A stretch of DNA of 64,000 bases from Xenorhabdus nematophila ATCC 19061 (GTDB lineage Bacteria; Pseudomonadota; Gammaproteobacteria; Enterobacterales; Enterobacteriaceae). The notes under the pieces are model-generated. The model saw only the letters and a list, made by a program, of their open reading frames with translations. It made no database searches and had not been told where the DNA came from. Positions 41,568 through 51,331 of the stretch are shown piece by piece (the first letter of the stretch is position 1; the number at the start of each line of letters is the position of its first letter). The DNA lies in contig NC_014228.1 of NCBI RefSeq assembly GCF_000252955.1, positions 2,333,232 through 2,397,231 of the forward strand, given 5' to 3'. The position numbers and the translations under genes were made by a program.

Positions 41568-41842
41568 TATTTGTTATCCTTAATTATATTCATGGTGTTA
41601 TTTTTTCTGTGGAACTTGTTATTTAGTATTAATGTAATATTTAATGATTATTTCCATGTTGCATATATTAAAGTGTCAATGAAGAATTTTATATGATCAT
41701 TTTTATTGATTAACCATCAAATTAAAAAATTCAAAATAAAGATATTTGGTAAAGTGATAATTATTTTTTATTTAATGGCTTATTTAAAATAAATTTTCGA
41801 AATAGCAAATTACAGCACCATTCTCTCTGACTGAATAAAATA
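41568..41842. other. AT-rich gap between the methyltransferase gene and the ISAs1-type element
   Basis: About 275 bp that should hold the methyltransferase promoter. No gene or clear site is seen. Confidence 0.5.
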
Positions 41843-43125
41843 AGGGGATGCTTCACATCAGGGTGAGATCACGAACGTTATTTAATCAAGATTAATCCAT
41901 TTGACCCATGAATTAAGTTGTGATCTTATACTCCTTTTTTCGGGACCCCTCTAATGGAACTTGATGCCTTTTCTCAGTATTTCGGTGATATTAACGATCC
42001 TCGCCAGTCTGCCAAAATCAGCTATCCCCTGTTTGATGTACTTTTTTTGACAATGTGTGCCGTCCTGACGGGGGCAGAAGGTTGGGAAGATATCGAAGAC
42101 TTCGGAAATATGCGCTGCAATTGGCTTCAGGAAAAGGGATTTTTTCAAACCGGCTTACCCGTACATGACACAATAGCCCGTATCATTTCCCGCCTTGATC
42201 CTGCCCAGTTTCAACGCAGCTTTATTCGCTGGACTCAGGCGGTCAGTGAACGCACCGACGGGGAAATCATCGCGATTGATGGCAAAGCCTTACGGAGTAC
42301 CGGAAATTGGCATCAGCGATTATCGCCTATCCATAGGGTGAGCGCATTTGCTACAGCCAATGGCGTTATCATGGGGCAGTTAAAAACCGAAAACAAGTCT
42401 AATGAAATCACTGCCATCCCTAAATTAATTGATTTACTGGACATCAAAGGGTGTTTGGTTACCCTCGATGCAATGGGATGCCAGACTAAAATTGCCAAAA
42501 AAATTATTGCTCAGGGCGGTGATTATCTGTTGTCCGTAAAAGAGAATCAGGCAACATGACATCACGCAGTGAAACAAGCGCTGTCAGCACAAGTGACTGC
42601 GGTCAGTCAGCCAGAAAATGTCAGTATAGAACAAGGGTCTGGACGAATTGAGTTACGTGAGTACCCTGTTCTACCGGCAGGAGAACTTGCCGCGCAATTT
42701 CCGGCATGGAAAGGTTTAAAAAGCCTTGGCGTAGCAATGCGATATCGCCTTGATAAAAAGGGAAAAAAAGAATCATTGGACTACCATTATTACATCAGCT
42801 CAGCAGCGCTTGAGGCAGACCGCTTTAAGGCGGCAGTGCGAGGTCATTGGGGAATTGAAAACCGCGTTCATTGGGTGCTCGATGTTTCCATGAATGAAGA
42901 TGCGTGCGCCATTCGTCGCGGTAACGGTGCCGGGATATTAGCGGGTATGCGACACCTCTCACTGAATATGTTGCGTGCAGAAACCAGCATAAAAGCCAGT
43001 ATCAGACGAAAAACGAATATGGCCAATATGAGCAGTGAGTATTTGGACAAGGTATTAATTGCAGGTTTTCAGGTGTTGGGCAAGAAATAAACATTCATGC
43101 TCTTGCCCTGTGCTTCACATCCCCT
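41843..43125 (+). mobile_element. ISAs1-family insertion sequence with broken transposase
   Basis: The ends AGGGGATG (41843-41850) and CATCCCCT (43118-43125) are inverted. Similarity continues inward imperfectly (CAGGGtgAGAtC against CAGGGcaAGAgC). No target duplication could be fixed. The length of about 1.28 kb and the transposase type fit ISAs1/H-repeat elements. Confidence 0.8.
41954..43090 (+). pseudogene. ISAs1-family transposase interrupted by one TGA codon
   Basis: The frame is continuous apart from a TGA at 42557-42559 between ...LLSVKENQAT and HHAVKQAL. Without it the protein would be about 378 residues. Family motifs are DPRQSAKISYPLFDVLFLTMCAVLTG-type N-terminus (DUF4372-like), AIDGKALRST with the first catalytic Asp, GCLVTLDAMGCQTKIA with the second, and RGHWGIENRVHWVLDV with the Glu. 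The residues beyond the stop remain conserved, so the lesion is recent. Confidence 0.9.
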
Positions 43126-43151
43126 ATTTTGCAGAAGACAATATTGATAGG

Positions 43152-43871
43152 TTAGGATTGTGAAATACCCGTCAATTTAAACTCAATTGTAGTAACGTAT
43201 CCGGTTGCAGGCATTTTCTCATAGCGCCATTTTCTCATCACTTTCTTCACTTCACGCTCGAAAATATTCTTCGGTGTTGAGGAAAGGATCTCAATATTCC
43301 TCACTCTGCCATCTTCATCAATATCATATTTTACTTTTACCATTCCCTCTGTACCCAATTGCTGCGCTCTTGGTGGATAAACAGGGTCTGGTCTGTTTAA
43401 TGCCCTGGGCCCATTTTGTACCACTGGCGCACCATCCGTCGCTGAATGAGTCGGTTTTTGATCACTCAGGTTCTTTACTATCTGGGAATCTTTATCAGAA
43501 ACAGGCTTCAGCGGTTGTTCTGAAATTTTTTCAGTCTTTTTCTCTACCGGCTTAGGCTCTTTCTTGACAATTTTTTTCTCTTCCCGTTTTTTCACTTCCG
43601 GTTTTTTTTCCGGTTTAGGCAGAGCAATTTTTGCAATGGGTTCTGGTGTCGGTGGTTCAGGCTCGGGAAGTGATTCAGGCATGGCAGGTTCAGAGACTGA
43701 CGCCTCTTCCGCAGCCAACTGGATCATGGCAACAGACATGGGAGCAGCTTCCAGCCGTTTTTCAGGTTTAATCCCATGAAAAAGCGCCGCTGCAATAGAA
43801 ATATGTAAAAAAACAGAAAGTAAAATCGGCCAATGTATCCAACGCATAAGAGAATTCTTGCCTAGCAGCAT
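43152..43871 (-). CDS. tonB: TonB, energy transducer for outer-membrane receptors
   Basis: Couples the ExbBD proton motive force to TonB-dependent receptors. It has 239 residues: an N-terminal membrane anchor (RWIHWPILLSVFLHISIAAALFHG, with the conserved His), a periplasmic Pro/Glu and Pro/Lys spacer (about 60-120: PEPEPPTPEP, KPEKKPEVKKREEKK), and the C-terminal domain with YPPRAQQLGTEGMVKVKYDID and the end VTTIEFKLTG. An internal ATG eight codons in could be the true start. A Fur box lies 34 nt upstream of the first ATG. The ISAs1-type element ends 26 nt past the stop codon. Confidence 0.96.
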   Translation of the reverse strand: MLLGKNSLMRWIHWPILLSVFLHISIAAALFHGIKPEKRLEAAPMSVAMIQLAAEEASVSEPAMPESLPEPEPPTPEPIAKIALPKPEKKPEVKKREEKKIVKKEPKPVEKKTEKISEQPLKPVSDKDSQIVKNLSDQKPTHSATDGAPVVQNGPRALNRPDPVYPPRAQQLGTEGMVKVKYDIDEDGRVRNIEILSSTPKNIFEREVKKVMRKWRYEKMPATGYVTTIEFKLTGISQS

Positions 43872-43905
43872 GATGGTCAGTTTTCAGATGACCATTAGTT
43901 TAAAT

Positions 43906-43924
43906 GCAAATGACTATCATATTC
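43906..43924. promoter_or_regulatory. Fur box upstream of tonB
   Basis: The 19 bases match 14 of 19 positions of the Fur consensus GATAATGATTATCATTATC (core TGACTATCAT). They stand directly upstream of tonB, which is iron-regulated in enterobacteria. Confidence 0.8.
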
Positions 43925-44032
43925 AATAATGATTCAAAAACATCTGTGCCTTCACTGTTTCAATCTACTGTTTTTTGTTGGTTATGCTATCGCTTCAACT
44001 CTGCCAGACGCCTGTCATGCTGCACTTCATGG

Positions 44033-44212
44033 CTACAAGCATTCTATATTTTGAATGAACAAAATTGACCTGCGGCGTTTGTAGTTATCAGCCCTGTGCA
44101 ACCTATAGATACGAAAATTGCGGCGTGACTGATCTTCCAACCAGCGGCGACGGCGACGTATGCTTTGACGAATTATTCTCCAGCGCCCGACTTCATTTCG
44201 ACTGCGTTTCAT
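44033..44212 (-). CDS. yciY: YciY, small Arg-rich protein of unknown function
   Basis: A 59-codon frame too short for most callers. The opening MKRSRNEVGRWRIIRQ and the following RRRRRWLEDQSRRNFRI match E. coli YciY (57 residues, MKRSRTEVGRWR...RRNMRI). It lies divergent from clsA as in E. coli. It is strongly basic and has no known function. The rest of the tonB-clsA gap (43926-44032 and 44213-44483) shows no other gene; kch and yciI of E. coli are absent. Confidence 0.9.
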   Translation of the reverse strand: MKRSRNEVGRWRIIRQSIRRRRRWLEDQSRRNFRIYRLHRADNYKRRRSILFIQNIECL

Positions 44213-44483
44213 AAGATATTTTCCAGATTCATTCTCTTATCGGGGAAATTTGTATTATTCTTAATCCTCACTATCCAAGATGTCAACCGATTACCTGTTG
44301 AACACAAGTTAAGTTGATAGTTTTCCCAGTTTTTTAGAAGATGATGATAACAGTATGAAAAACTTAGACCCGGTTCCAATTGGCACTCATTACTGCAAGC
44401 AATTTGAGCACAACCCAGATCAACATGACAAATAAAATAGCCTAATGGATAAGCTGTTAAATAAACAGGACTGATTACCACAT

Positions 44484-45944
44484 ATGACAACCTTTTATTA
44501 TGTACTGAGCTGGCTGGTGATTTTCTTATACTGGCTGATTATAGCGGGTATCACTATTCGGGTTTTGATGAAACGTCGTCCAGTGACATCAGCAATGACT
44601 TGGGTACTGATTATTTACATTCTTCCTTTAGTGGGAATAGCGGCTTATCTATCATTTGGTGAATTACACCTTGGCAAACGCAGAGTTGAACAAGCCAGAC
44701 AAATGCGTTCATCCGTAGCGAAGTGGCTTGCAGAGTTGAGAAAATCATCCTTTATTTTTGCCAATGCAAATAGTGAAGTTGCTACACCACTCTTCCAATT
44801 GTGCGAACGCCGCCAAAAAATTCAGGGGGTCAAGGGCAATAAAATGCAGTTGATGACCTCTTATGATGATTCCCTGAAAGCGATTATTAATGATATTGAA
44901 AATGCCAGACACAATATTGAAATGGTATTTTATATATGGCAACCCGGTGGTTTGGTTGATCAGGTCACTGATGCGCTGATGCGCGCAGCTAACCGCGGTG
45001 TTACATGTCGGATTATGATTGATTCAGCAGGAAGCTGGCAATTTTTTCGCAGCCCTTACCCCAGAATTATGCGTAAGGCAGGTATCGAATTTGTTGAATC
45101 GCTGAAGGTGAATATTTTCCGCCTGTTCTTGCGCCGTATGGATTTGCGGCAACACCGAAAAATTATTCTGATCGATAATCATATTTCATATACCGGCAGT
45201 ATGAATATGGTTGATCCGCGTTTTTTTAAGCAAGACGCCGGCGTTGGTCAGTGGGTCGATATAATGGTCAGAATGGAAGGCCCTGTCACCGCCATACTTG
45301 GCATTGTCTACGCTTTCGATTGGGAAATGGAAACAGGAAAACGTCATCTTCCTCCCCCTCCCGACAGTATCATTATGCCTTTTGAACAAGCCAGCGGGCA
45401 TACCGCCCAAGTTATTGCTTCAGGCCCGGGGTTTCCTGATGAATTAATTCAACAGTCCTTAATGACAGCCATTTTTTCTGCCCGCAATCAATTGATTCTG
45501 ACCACACCTTATTTTGTGCCAAGTGATGATTTAATGCATGCCATTTGTACAGCCGCAATGCGGGGGGTTGATGTTAGTATCATCGTTCCAAACCAGAACA
45601 ATTCATTTCTGGTCCGCTGGGCCAGCCGGGCATTTTTTACCGAATTGCTGGAAGCAGGCGTAAAAATTTATCAATTTGAAGATGGACTATTGCATAGCAA
45701 AAGTGTTTTGGTTGACGGACAGCTCAGTATGGTTGGTTCTGTCAATCTGGATATGCGTAGTTTGTGGCTGAATTTTGAAATTACAGTTGTGATTGACGAT
45801 GAACACTTCGGCAGTGATTTGACGCGGGTGCAGCAAGATTACATGATGCGCTCGACACGACTGGCGAACAATGAATGGGAGAAACGCCCCGTTTGGCATC
45901 GTATTCTTGAACGGGTATGCTACTTTTTCAGCCCTCTTTTGTAA
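44484..45944 (+). CDS. clsA: Cardiolipin synthase A
   Basis: Makes cardiolipin from two phosphatidylglycerols at the inner membrane. The 486 residues match E. coli length. Two N-terminal membrane segments (about 5-25 and 38-58) precede two phospholipase-D HKD motifs: [18 protein letters not shown] and [18 protein letters not shown]. The start at 44484 gives [14 protein letters not shown], as in the family. Repeat copy B follows the gene and may form its 3' end. Confidence 0.97.
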   Translation: MTTFYYVLSWLVIFLYWLIIAGITIRVLMKRRPVTSAMTWVLIIYILPLVGIAAYLSFGELHLGKRRVEQARQMRSSVAKWLAELRKSSFIFANANSEVATPLFQLCERRQKIQGVKGNKMQLMTSYDDSLKAIINDIENARHNIEMVFYIWQPGGLVDQVTDALMRAANRGVTCRIMIDSAGSWQFFRSPYPRIMRKAGIEFVESLKVNIFRLFLRRMDLRQHRKIILIDNHISYTGSMNMVDPRFFKQDAGVGQWVDIMVRMEGPVTAILGIVYAFDWEMETGKRHLPPPPDSIIMPFEQASGHTAQVIASGPGFPDELIQQSLMTAIFSARNQLILTTPYFVPSDDLMHAICTAAMRGVDVSIIVPNQNNSFLVRWASRAFFTELLEAGVKIYQFEDGLLHSKSVLVDGQLSMVGSVNLDMRSLWLNFEITVVIDDEHFGSDLTRVQQDYMMRSTRLANNEWEKRPVWHRILERVCYFFSPLL

Positions 45945-45974
45945 TTTATGGCAGAAAAAGCCTTTACTCAGTAA

Positions 45975-46168
45975 ATACCCAATGGATTTCAAAATGCAGC
46001 GCGACGGCAAGGGAATGACAAATTCGTCGGGAACGAATTTGCCCAGCCAAAGGCTGGCCTCCGGTGAAAGGCAGGAGCCTTTCATTAATCCCCAGGAGCA
46101 TAGCTAACTATGTGACTGGGGTGAGTGAGCGCAGCCAACAAAGCTGTAACTTGAAAGACGACGGGTAT
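45975..46168 (+). repeat. Structured interspersed repeat (copy B) with three extra hairpins
   Basis: 194 bp bounded by ATACCC (45975-45980) and GGGTAT (46163-46168). The outer parts match copy A at 4596-4722 almost base for base, including the nested CCCCAG/CTGGGG hairpin. It carries about 67 extra bases with three tandem perfect hairpins: AAATTCGT/ACGAATTT (46020-46040), CCAGCC/GGCTGG (46043-46057) and GAAAGGC/GCCTTTC (46066-46083). It begins 30 nt after clsA. Confidence 0.88.
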
Positions 46169-46763
46169 AGAACATATTTTTCGTTGAGATGATGGATGCA
46201 CTGCCTCCGTTTGAAACGGAAGCGTGCCCATTTAACCTTAACTGCACCATGCGGGAATTAAATTAAAAAGGACAATACCACTATCATACATACATTCATT
46301 CAGTGCTTCTCTTAACCATCACGATCCATTCATAGCAACTTTCTATAATTATTTAATAATAACCAATAGATAAAATAAGAATATAATTAATTTGGTAAAT
46401 TTAAGGTGTCTTATATTGGTTATCTATGAACTGATAATAAAAATCAGAATAATCATGTTTAATATCAATGCAATGACGGAAAATATGATTTATTTAAATT
46501 CGCAAATTAACTACCATTAATTCACCCACACAATATTAATTATGTGGCAGAAGTAAAAGTAAATATTTTCAATAAACCCAGAGATTAATAAATCAACTTT
46601 TATTTATTAATCCAGGTAATATTCTCCACAATTTTAATTAAACTGACTGCTTTGTTTAGTCCATGTCAATGGATATGAGAAAACATATGTAGATTGTTCT
46701 TTGTCATCTGCATATTAAATATCACAGGCAGTAGTATACCTAAAGAAAAAGAGGAGTTAGCCC
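46169..46763. other. AT-rich intergenic region, no gene seen
   Basis: About 600 bp between repeat B and the 165-residue gene. A small hairpin, CTCCGTTT-g-AAACGGAAG, lies at about 46206-46223 but has no tRNA features. The rest is AT-rich and should hold the promoter of the downstream gene. Confidence 0.5.
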
Positions 46764-47261
46764 ATGTCAGACGATAATTGCTTGAATAAACTTAAAGAAG
46801 TACTTGAGCTTGCAGAAAGAGAAAAGAACGCACAAAAAGAAGAATGTCCTCCTTGGAATAATGAAACATATATTATCGCCGAAATTGATGATGGTCACGG
46901 TCATCATGGTATTATGCTTCCCAACAATCATCGTTACTTTCTTGTAAAAGTTATTATTAAAGGTATAGAAGACAAGCATACTGCTGTGTCCACTACCTTG
47001 TATGTTAATGGTGAGCCGATAAACCCCATTAGTTCAGGCGACTCAGGCGATTCAGGAAAAGTACCTATTTGTGATAAATTAGAATTACCTCTTCGGGATG
47101 ACCTCGATGGAGAGGAAACAAAAGTTTATGAGTATCGCATTCCAGATGCGACTACAGTGAAATTAGCGGGGTATATATCTTCCCTGAGTTTGTTTAAGGG
47201 AGCAGGAGCCCAAATTATCCTGAGAGGGTATTACGACTCAAAGTCTACACTGAACCAGTAA
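46764..47261 (+). CDS. Protein of unknown function (165 residues)
   Basis: Not recognised. A strong GAGGAG precedes the ATG by about 8 nt, and the codon pattern is coherent, so it is probably real. It has no signal peptide. An N-terminal helix (LNKLKEVLELAEREKNAQ) is followed by a His/Asp/Gly-rich stretch (IAEIDDGHGHHGIML) and a likely beta-rich domain (residues 55-165) with a Ser/Gly/Asp linker (SSGDSGDSG). It sits between clsA and yciU, next to an integrase remnant, which suggests cargo from a former mobile element. Confidence 0.65.
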   Translation: MSDDNCLNKLKEVLELAEREKNAQKEECPPWNNETYIIAEIDDGHGHHGIMLPNNHRYFLVKVIIKGIEDKHTAVSTTLYVNGEPINPISSGDSGDSGKVPICDKLELPLRDDLDGEETKVYEYRIPDATTVKLAGYISSLSLFKGAGAQIILRGYYDSKSTLNQ

Positions 47262-47290
47262 GGGATTCGATCTAATCCCATTTGTTAAAG

Positions 47291-47312
47291 GGTGACTGCC
47301 TGAGCAGTCACC
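47291..47312. terminator. Hairpin after the 165-residue gene
   Basis: GGTGACTGC (47291-47299) pairs perfectly with GCAGTCACC (47304-47312). It lies 29 nt after the stop codon. There is no T-run. Confidence 0.55.
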
Positions 47313-47321
47313 TGACTCATT

Positions 47322-47474
47322 AAATCCACATCCACGGTAATCGCATTCCCGGATAAGTGCCAATATCAATCCGATCCCCTTTGTCGTTCCAGCGATCGCT
47401 AAATTGGGATATAATCTTTCCTTTGGGGTAACACGAACAGATAATCCATCTCTGTCTGATGAAAATATTTTCAT
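47322..47474 (-). pseudogene. Tyrosine-recombinase (integrase) N-terminal fragment
   Basis: Read on minus from 47474, one frame gives MKIFSSDRDGLSVRVTPK. After a short gap, a second frame gives DRWNDKGDRIDIGTYPGMR. Both are typical of the arm-binding N-terminal domain of phage/island integrases, in the right order, with the intervening residues deleted. No catalytic domain is present. It is a scar of an integrated element. Confidence 0.65.
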
Positions 47475-47562
47475 TTAAAATCAAATTATTATATTAATTA
47501 CCTGACTATGAATGACTAATAAAACGCATTTCTTTCTGTTACTAATTTAGGACAATGCCAGT

Positions 47563-47916
47563 ATGGAAAATCAACCGACACATTCTATGCAATTGGATTT
47601 AAACAACCGAATGACTGAAGATGAGGCGCTTGAAAAAGCTTACGATATTTTCCTCGAACAAGCCCTCTCGAATCTTGATCCGGCTGATAGTCTGCTGTTT
47701 AATCTGCAATTTGAAGAACGAGGAGCTGCTGAATTACTGGAGCCTTCGGAAATCTGGTCTGCACATGTCGATTTTGATTTAGATCCAGATTTTTTTTCAG
47801 AAGTCATTATTGGTTTAGCGGCATCGGAAGATGCTGAAATTGATGATATCTTTGCCCGCATTTTGATCTGCCGGGAAAAAGCACATCCTATTTGCCATAT
47901 TATCTGGAAAAAATAA
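47563..47916 (+). CDS. yciU: YciU, DUF440 acidic protein
   Basis: A 117-residue acidic protein matching E. coli YciU ([65 protein letters not shown]). It was proposed to be a double-strand-DNA mimic; its function is not settled. AGGA lies about 11 nt upstream. An internal Met at residue 9 would give a protein closer to the E. coli length. It converges on the biosynthetic locus to the right, with a hairpin between. Confidence 0.94.
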   Translation: MENQPTHSMQLDLNNRMTEDEALEKAYDIFLEQALSNLDPADSLLFNLQFEERGAAELLEPSEIWSAHVDFDLDPDFFSEVIIGLAASEDAEIDDIFARILICREKAHPICHIIWKK

Positions 47917-47933
47917 TAGCAAAAATACTCAAA

Positions 47934-47950
47934 GCCTCCGATTCGGAGGC
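47934..47950. terminator. Hairpin between yciU and the biosynthetic locus
   Basis: GCCTCC-GATTC-GGAGGC is a perfect short stem between two convergent genes. T-runs are weak on both sides. Confidence 0.6.
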
Positions 47951-47972
47951 GGATTCTATATTCAATCGATGA

Positions 47973-48795
47973 TTAGCGTAGTTCAGGAATAAACATTCTA
48001 ATAAAATCAGCTTGCTCGGTAGAAATATCCTCATCATTGCTTATTGCTTTTTTAACTAAAGATAAATTTGTATCATTAATAAAACTTTCGGTAATCGAAA
48101 TTCCTGACGCCAGATTTTTAACTTGGTGATAGTGTGTACAAGGCGTAAAAACAATATCTCCCGGCTCCTGTATACAATGAATACCCTGAGCTTGCAGGAA
48201 TTGAGGATACACAGCGAGATTAGGATTAAAAGCATCAACCTGGCCATAACCTGTTTTTTCCGCGTCTTCCGACCCGAAAAACACCCACTCTTTACGACCA
48301 TTGATAACCGCATTCCAGGCATGGGTGGAGGCAATATCTAAATGCATACGTGATCCACTATTTTTAGGTCCCATATAAATCCAGCGAAGTAGCAGTAATG
48401 CAGCTTCACTGTGCAGAATATCGTCTGCTATACGCTGACGAATCAGACAGGAAAAATAATCAGGAACCTTATAATCATTCACCAACTCCTTAAAATAGAG
48501 TGAAAACTGCCATGCAGAGGTCAGGTTCATCTGCATATTTTATATAATCAATATAGTCACCAATGGAAATATATTTATTATCTTTTCCATTTGATGAACG
48601 GAAGACTTTAATTATATGGTGGCCTGATTTTTTCTGAAAATAATCCCATGTCCATTTTGTTTTTGCTACCCATCGTTCCGCCCCTCCTCGAATGACAAAA
48701 GGAACTCTGCCCCGCATACAGGTAAATACTTCCTCTGCGGAGGGCAGAGTAAATTCTGCACATTTCCGATAACCAGAATTAGAAAAATTCATCAT
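47973..48795 (-). pseudogene. JmjC/cupin-type Fe(II)/2-oxoglutarate hydroxylase, frameshifted
   Basis: Two overlapping frames form one cupin_8/JmjC-like protein of about 270 residues. The first (48795 down to about 48510) has the N-terminal PFVIRGGAERWVAKTKWTWDYF typical of the family. The second carries SAWQFSLYFKELV, the iron site HLD in GSRMHLDIASTHAWNAVINGRKEW and the distal His in PGDIVFTPCTHYHQVKN. The shift lies near 48505-48520 and corresponds to one extra base. Apart from that the catalytic residues are intact. As the last gene of the locus it may once have hydroxylated the peptide or a precursor. Confidence 0.75.
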
Positions 48796-48925
48796 ATTTA
48801 TATAGCTCCAAAGAATAAATAGTATTTTTATAACTGGCTGAATTAATCAGCCAGTTAATCGCCATTAAGAAATCTGTTAAAATTTCAGGACACTTTGTTG
48901 TGAGCCAATGAAAAATGATTGTTAT

Positions 48926-51331
48926 CTAATGTTGAATAATTAACTCTGAAATCGTTGATTGCTTAATCTCCTCTGATCGATAAGGTAACGGCAATAACTG
49001 TTTATAACGAGAATAAAATAAGCTCTGATCTGCAAAATGAGGTGAATCAAGATCGGAAGATTGTGAATAAGTGAGTAACCCGCGTGCATTAGGCCCTTGT
49101 TGATTAAATTCGACCAACATGCTCCAACTGGAACCAAAACGGACATGATATCCTTGATCAGTGAGTTGCGATTCCAATTCTTCACCACTCACGACATCAT
49201 TCCCCACCGGATAATGATGTTTAGGGAATAAGGTTTTATCCCAATCCGATGTGGCGATCATATTAAAACCACCTTCCTCTTCAAATACGCCCGGCCAGCT
49301 CATGCGATTGCCCGCTGGTTTGCCATCAGGTGCAGTACTTTCAATAAATTGGAATTTATTCACCGGGGTATCTAAATCCAATCCTACATTATTAACATTA
49401 ATCACCGCTCGTGCTAATAAAGTGATAATTTCTTCATTCTGTTTTAATTGACGTGGTGTAGTGGCCGGATATGCCATATCAAATGGTACGGAAAAATGTT
49501 CTTGTTGATCAATTAAGAAAGCCAATTCACGGAATACAATAGCACCTCGACTATCAGCATTAAACTCACCGTTCCATTCTGATAACAATTGACATGCCTG
49601 AGTAATATCCACTTTTACTTTATTCATCATATTAATCAATTTGTTCGGTGTTTCATCACATAAAGCAACCACATCTTTTAATATCAGTTCAGCTAAATAT
49701 GAACGATCAGATAATAATGCTTGTTCTAATTCCATTAGAGAAAACTTCTTATCATCACCTGCTGCATCCTCTATAAGTTGCAACCCCATACGCGTTCTGA
49801 ACGACAGTGGACTCCGTTCATTACCCAGAAGCGGAGAAAAACCTTCAAGTAAATGTTTTGGATTTGTTGCCCAATGAGAATCATTGGCATTCTGTACATA
49901 AGAGCTTTTTACAAGCTGTGGAGTCTGGTCATAACCCAAAGCGGCGGTGAAAATCATTGATGATAAGTGACCAGGCAAAATAGTCACACCATATTCCTTA
50001 CGTGCTGCCGACCACATTTCGTCATTTTTTAATAATTGAATGGCTTCAAAAGACAATGCAGGCACAGCTTTATCCCCCATAAAAACCCCAACGTCTTCTC
50101 TGCCGGTTAATAAGGTGTTATTAAAAACTAAGCCATTAAAATCCTTATAAGATTGTTTTACTTCAGCAAGGCTATTTGCCCGATTCAATGCTAACCAATG
50201 ATCGATCATATCAAGATTGTAAAGATTGATATCTTTTACGACATAAAATTCAGATTCCGACCAAATAAAATCTTCATTTTCAATGATGGGCCCAATATCA
50301 GTATAAAAATGATCTTTGGTAATAGTTTGAATACCATTGTCAGATTTGAATTCAATATGAACCGGCTTCGATTTTACCGGCCTGACAACACCGTCAATCA
50401 CATAACTCAGAGGATTGTTATCAGCGGTTTGCATTTTATAAACAACGACATGTTCAGCGGATGAATAAGTATGAGTCCAGGCAATATGCCGGTTAAATCC
50501 AATATTAATAACACCCGGAAAACCCACTAAAGATGCCCCCATGACATCAATTTTTCCGTCAACTACATGATGTGCCTGCCAAAAACGCATGTCACCTTCA
50601 TAAGGAAAATGAGGGTTCGCCAGTAACATACCATTACCCTGTTCAATTTTATCATGGCCCAATGCCCAGGCATTCGAACCGATGGAATAGCCATGATCAT
50701 CATGTTGAGATGACGCCAATTGTTTTTGATCACCAGTATTATTAGGATTAGCAGCGTAATAATCGGCCATGAATCGTTCAGAACCAGGAAAGGCGGCAAT
50801 AGAAAATAAATATGCCAGCACATCTTCACGCCGAACAGGAACAACCCACTCTTGATCGCGGCAAGCTTTAGGCAACGAATAACGCCCCTCTTTAACATGA
50901 GACAAATAGGTATTATAACCTGCAACAAAGCCATCAATAATTTCCTGTGAATCAGGACTTAATTGTGACCATTTTTCACTTGCCTGTTCGACAAACGCTA
51001 AAGATTTATAACCAAAGTCCTGAATTAAATTAAGTGCATCGCCTTTTTTCTCTTTATCAGGGCCAAAAAACCGGGCCCGCTCTCCTTTAACTCGGACGTA
51101 ATTGTCCGCCATAATACAGATATTATCCTGCGCTTGCGCGTACGCATTGCCAAAACTCAAACTCCCCAGACTCTTGGCATAAATATGGGGGACTCCATAA
51201 TGAGTACGAACAATTCTGGCCTCAAATGTTGGTGCAGCCTCTTTTATTGGATAACTATTAGATTCACCACAACCTATTATTAATAAAATAGTTAATAATA
51301 ATATAATTGTCTTAAATGATGTCATTATCAT
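48926..51331 (-). CDS. Penicillin-acylase-family N-terminal-nucleophile hydrolase, lipoprotein
   Basis: About 800 residues. An N-terminal lipoprotein signal (TIILLLTILLIIGC, lipobox LIIGC) would anchor it in the envelope. The alpha chain has VRTHYGVPHIYA and GNAYAQAQDNICIM, typical of AHL/aculeacin-type acylases. The autoprocessing nucleophile is Ser219 in YSIGSNAWALG (codon at 50675-50677), followed by LANPHFP, GFPGVINIGFNRHIAWTHT and later YVQNANDSHWATN. Family members cleave amides: penicillins, acyl-homoserine lactones, or the fatty acyl group of pyoverdine precursors (PvdQ). It overlaps the preceding oxygenase gene by 4 nt (ATGA). It probably removes an acyl group from the locus product in the periplasm. 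Confidence 0.88.
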   Translation of the reverse strand: MIMTSFKTIILLLTILLIIGCGESNSYPIKEAAPTFEARIVRTHYGVPHIYAKSLGSLSFGNAYAQAQDNICIMADNYVRVKGERARFFGPDKEKKGDALNLIQDFGYKSLAFVEQASEKWSQLSPDSQEIIDGFVAGYNTYLSHVKEGRYSLPKACRDQEWVVPVRREDVLAYLFSIAAFPGSERFMADYYAANPNNTGDQKQLASSQHDDHGYSIGSNAWALGHDKIEQGNGMLLANPHFPYEGDMRFWQAHHVVDGKIDVMGASLVGFPGVINIGFNRHIAWTHTYSSAEHVVVYKMQTADNNPLSYVIDGVVRPVKSKPVHIEFKSDNGIQTITKDHFYTDIGPIIENEDFIWSESEFYVVKDINLYNLDMIDHWLALNRANSLAEVKQSYKDFNGLVFNNTLLTGREDVGVFMGDKAVPALSFEAIQLLKNDEMWSAARKEYGVTILPGHLSSMIFTAALGYDQTPQLVKSSYVQNANDSHWATNPKHLLEGFSPLLGNERSPLSFRTRMGLQLIEDAAGDDKKFSLMELEQALLSDRSYLAELILKDVVALCDETPNKLINMMNKVKVDITQACQLLSEWNGEFNADSRGAIVFRELAFLIDQQEHFSVPFDMAYPATTPRQLKQNEEIITLLARAVINVNNVGLDLDTPVNKFQFIESTAPDGKPAGNRMSWPGVFEEEGGFNMIATSDWDKTLFPKHHYPVGNDVVSGEELESQLTDQGYHVRFGSSWSMLVEFNQQGPNARGLLTYSQSSDLDSPHFADQSLFYSRYKQLLPLPYRSEEIKQSTISELIIQH

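Noticed and set aside
42557..42559. Selenocysteine or programmed read-through at the TGA in the ISAs1-type transposase
   Set aside because: No downstream SECIS-like hairpin was recognised, and the family has no such recoding; a nonsense mutation is simpler.
46202..46223. Hairpin considered as part of a tRNA
   Set aside because: No acceptor stem, T-loop or CCA; only one stem is present.
46764..47261. Possible crystalline inclusion protein (Cip/Pix) of Xenorhabdus
   Set aside because: The size is suggestive, but the sequence lacks the family patterns I know.
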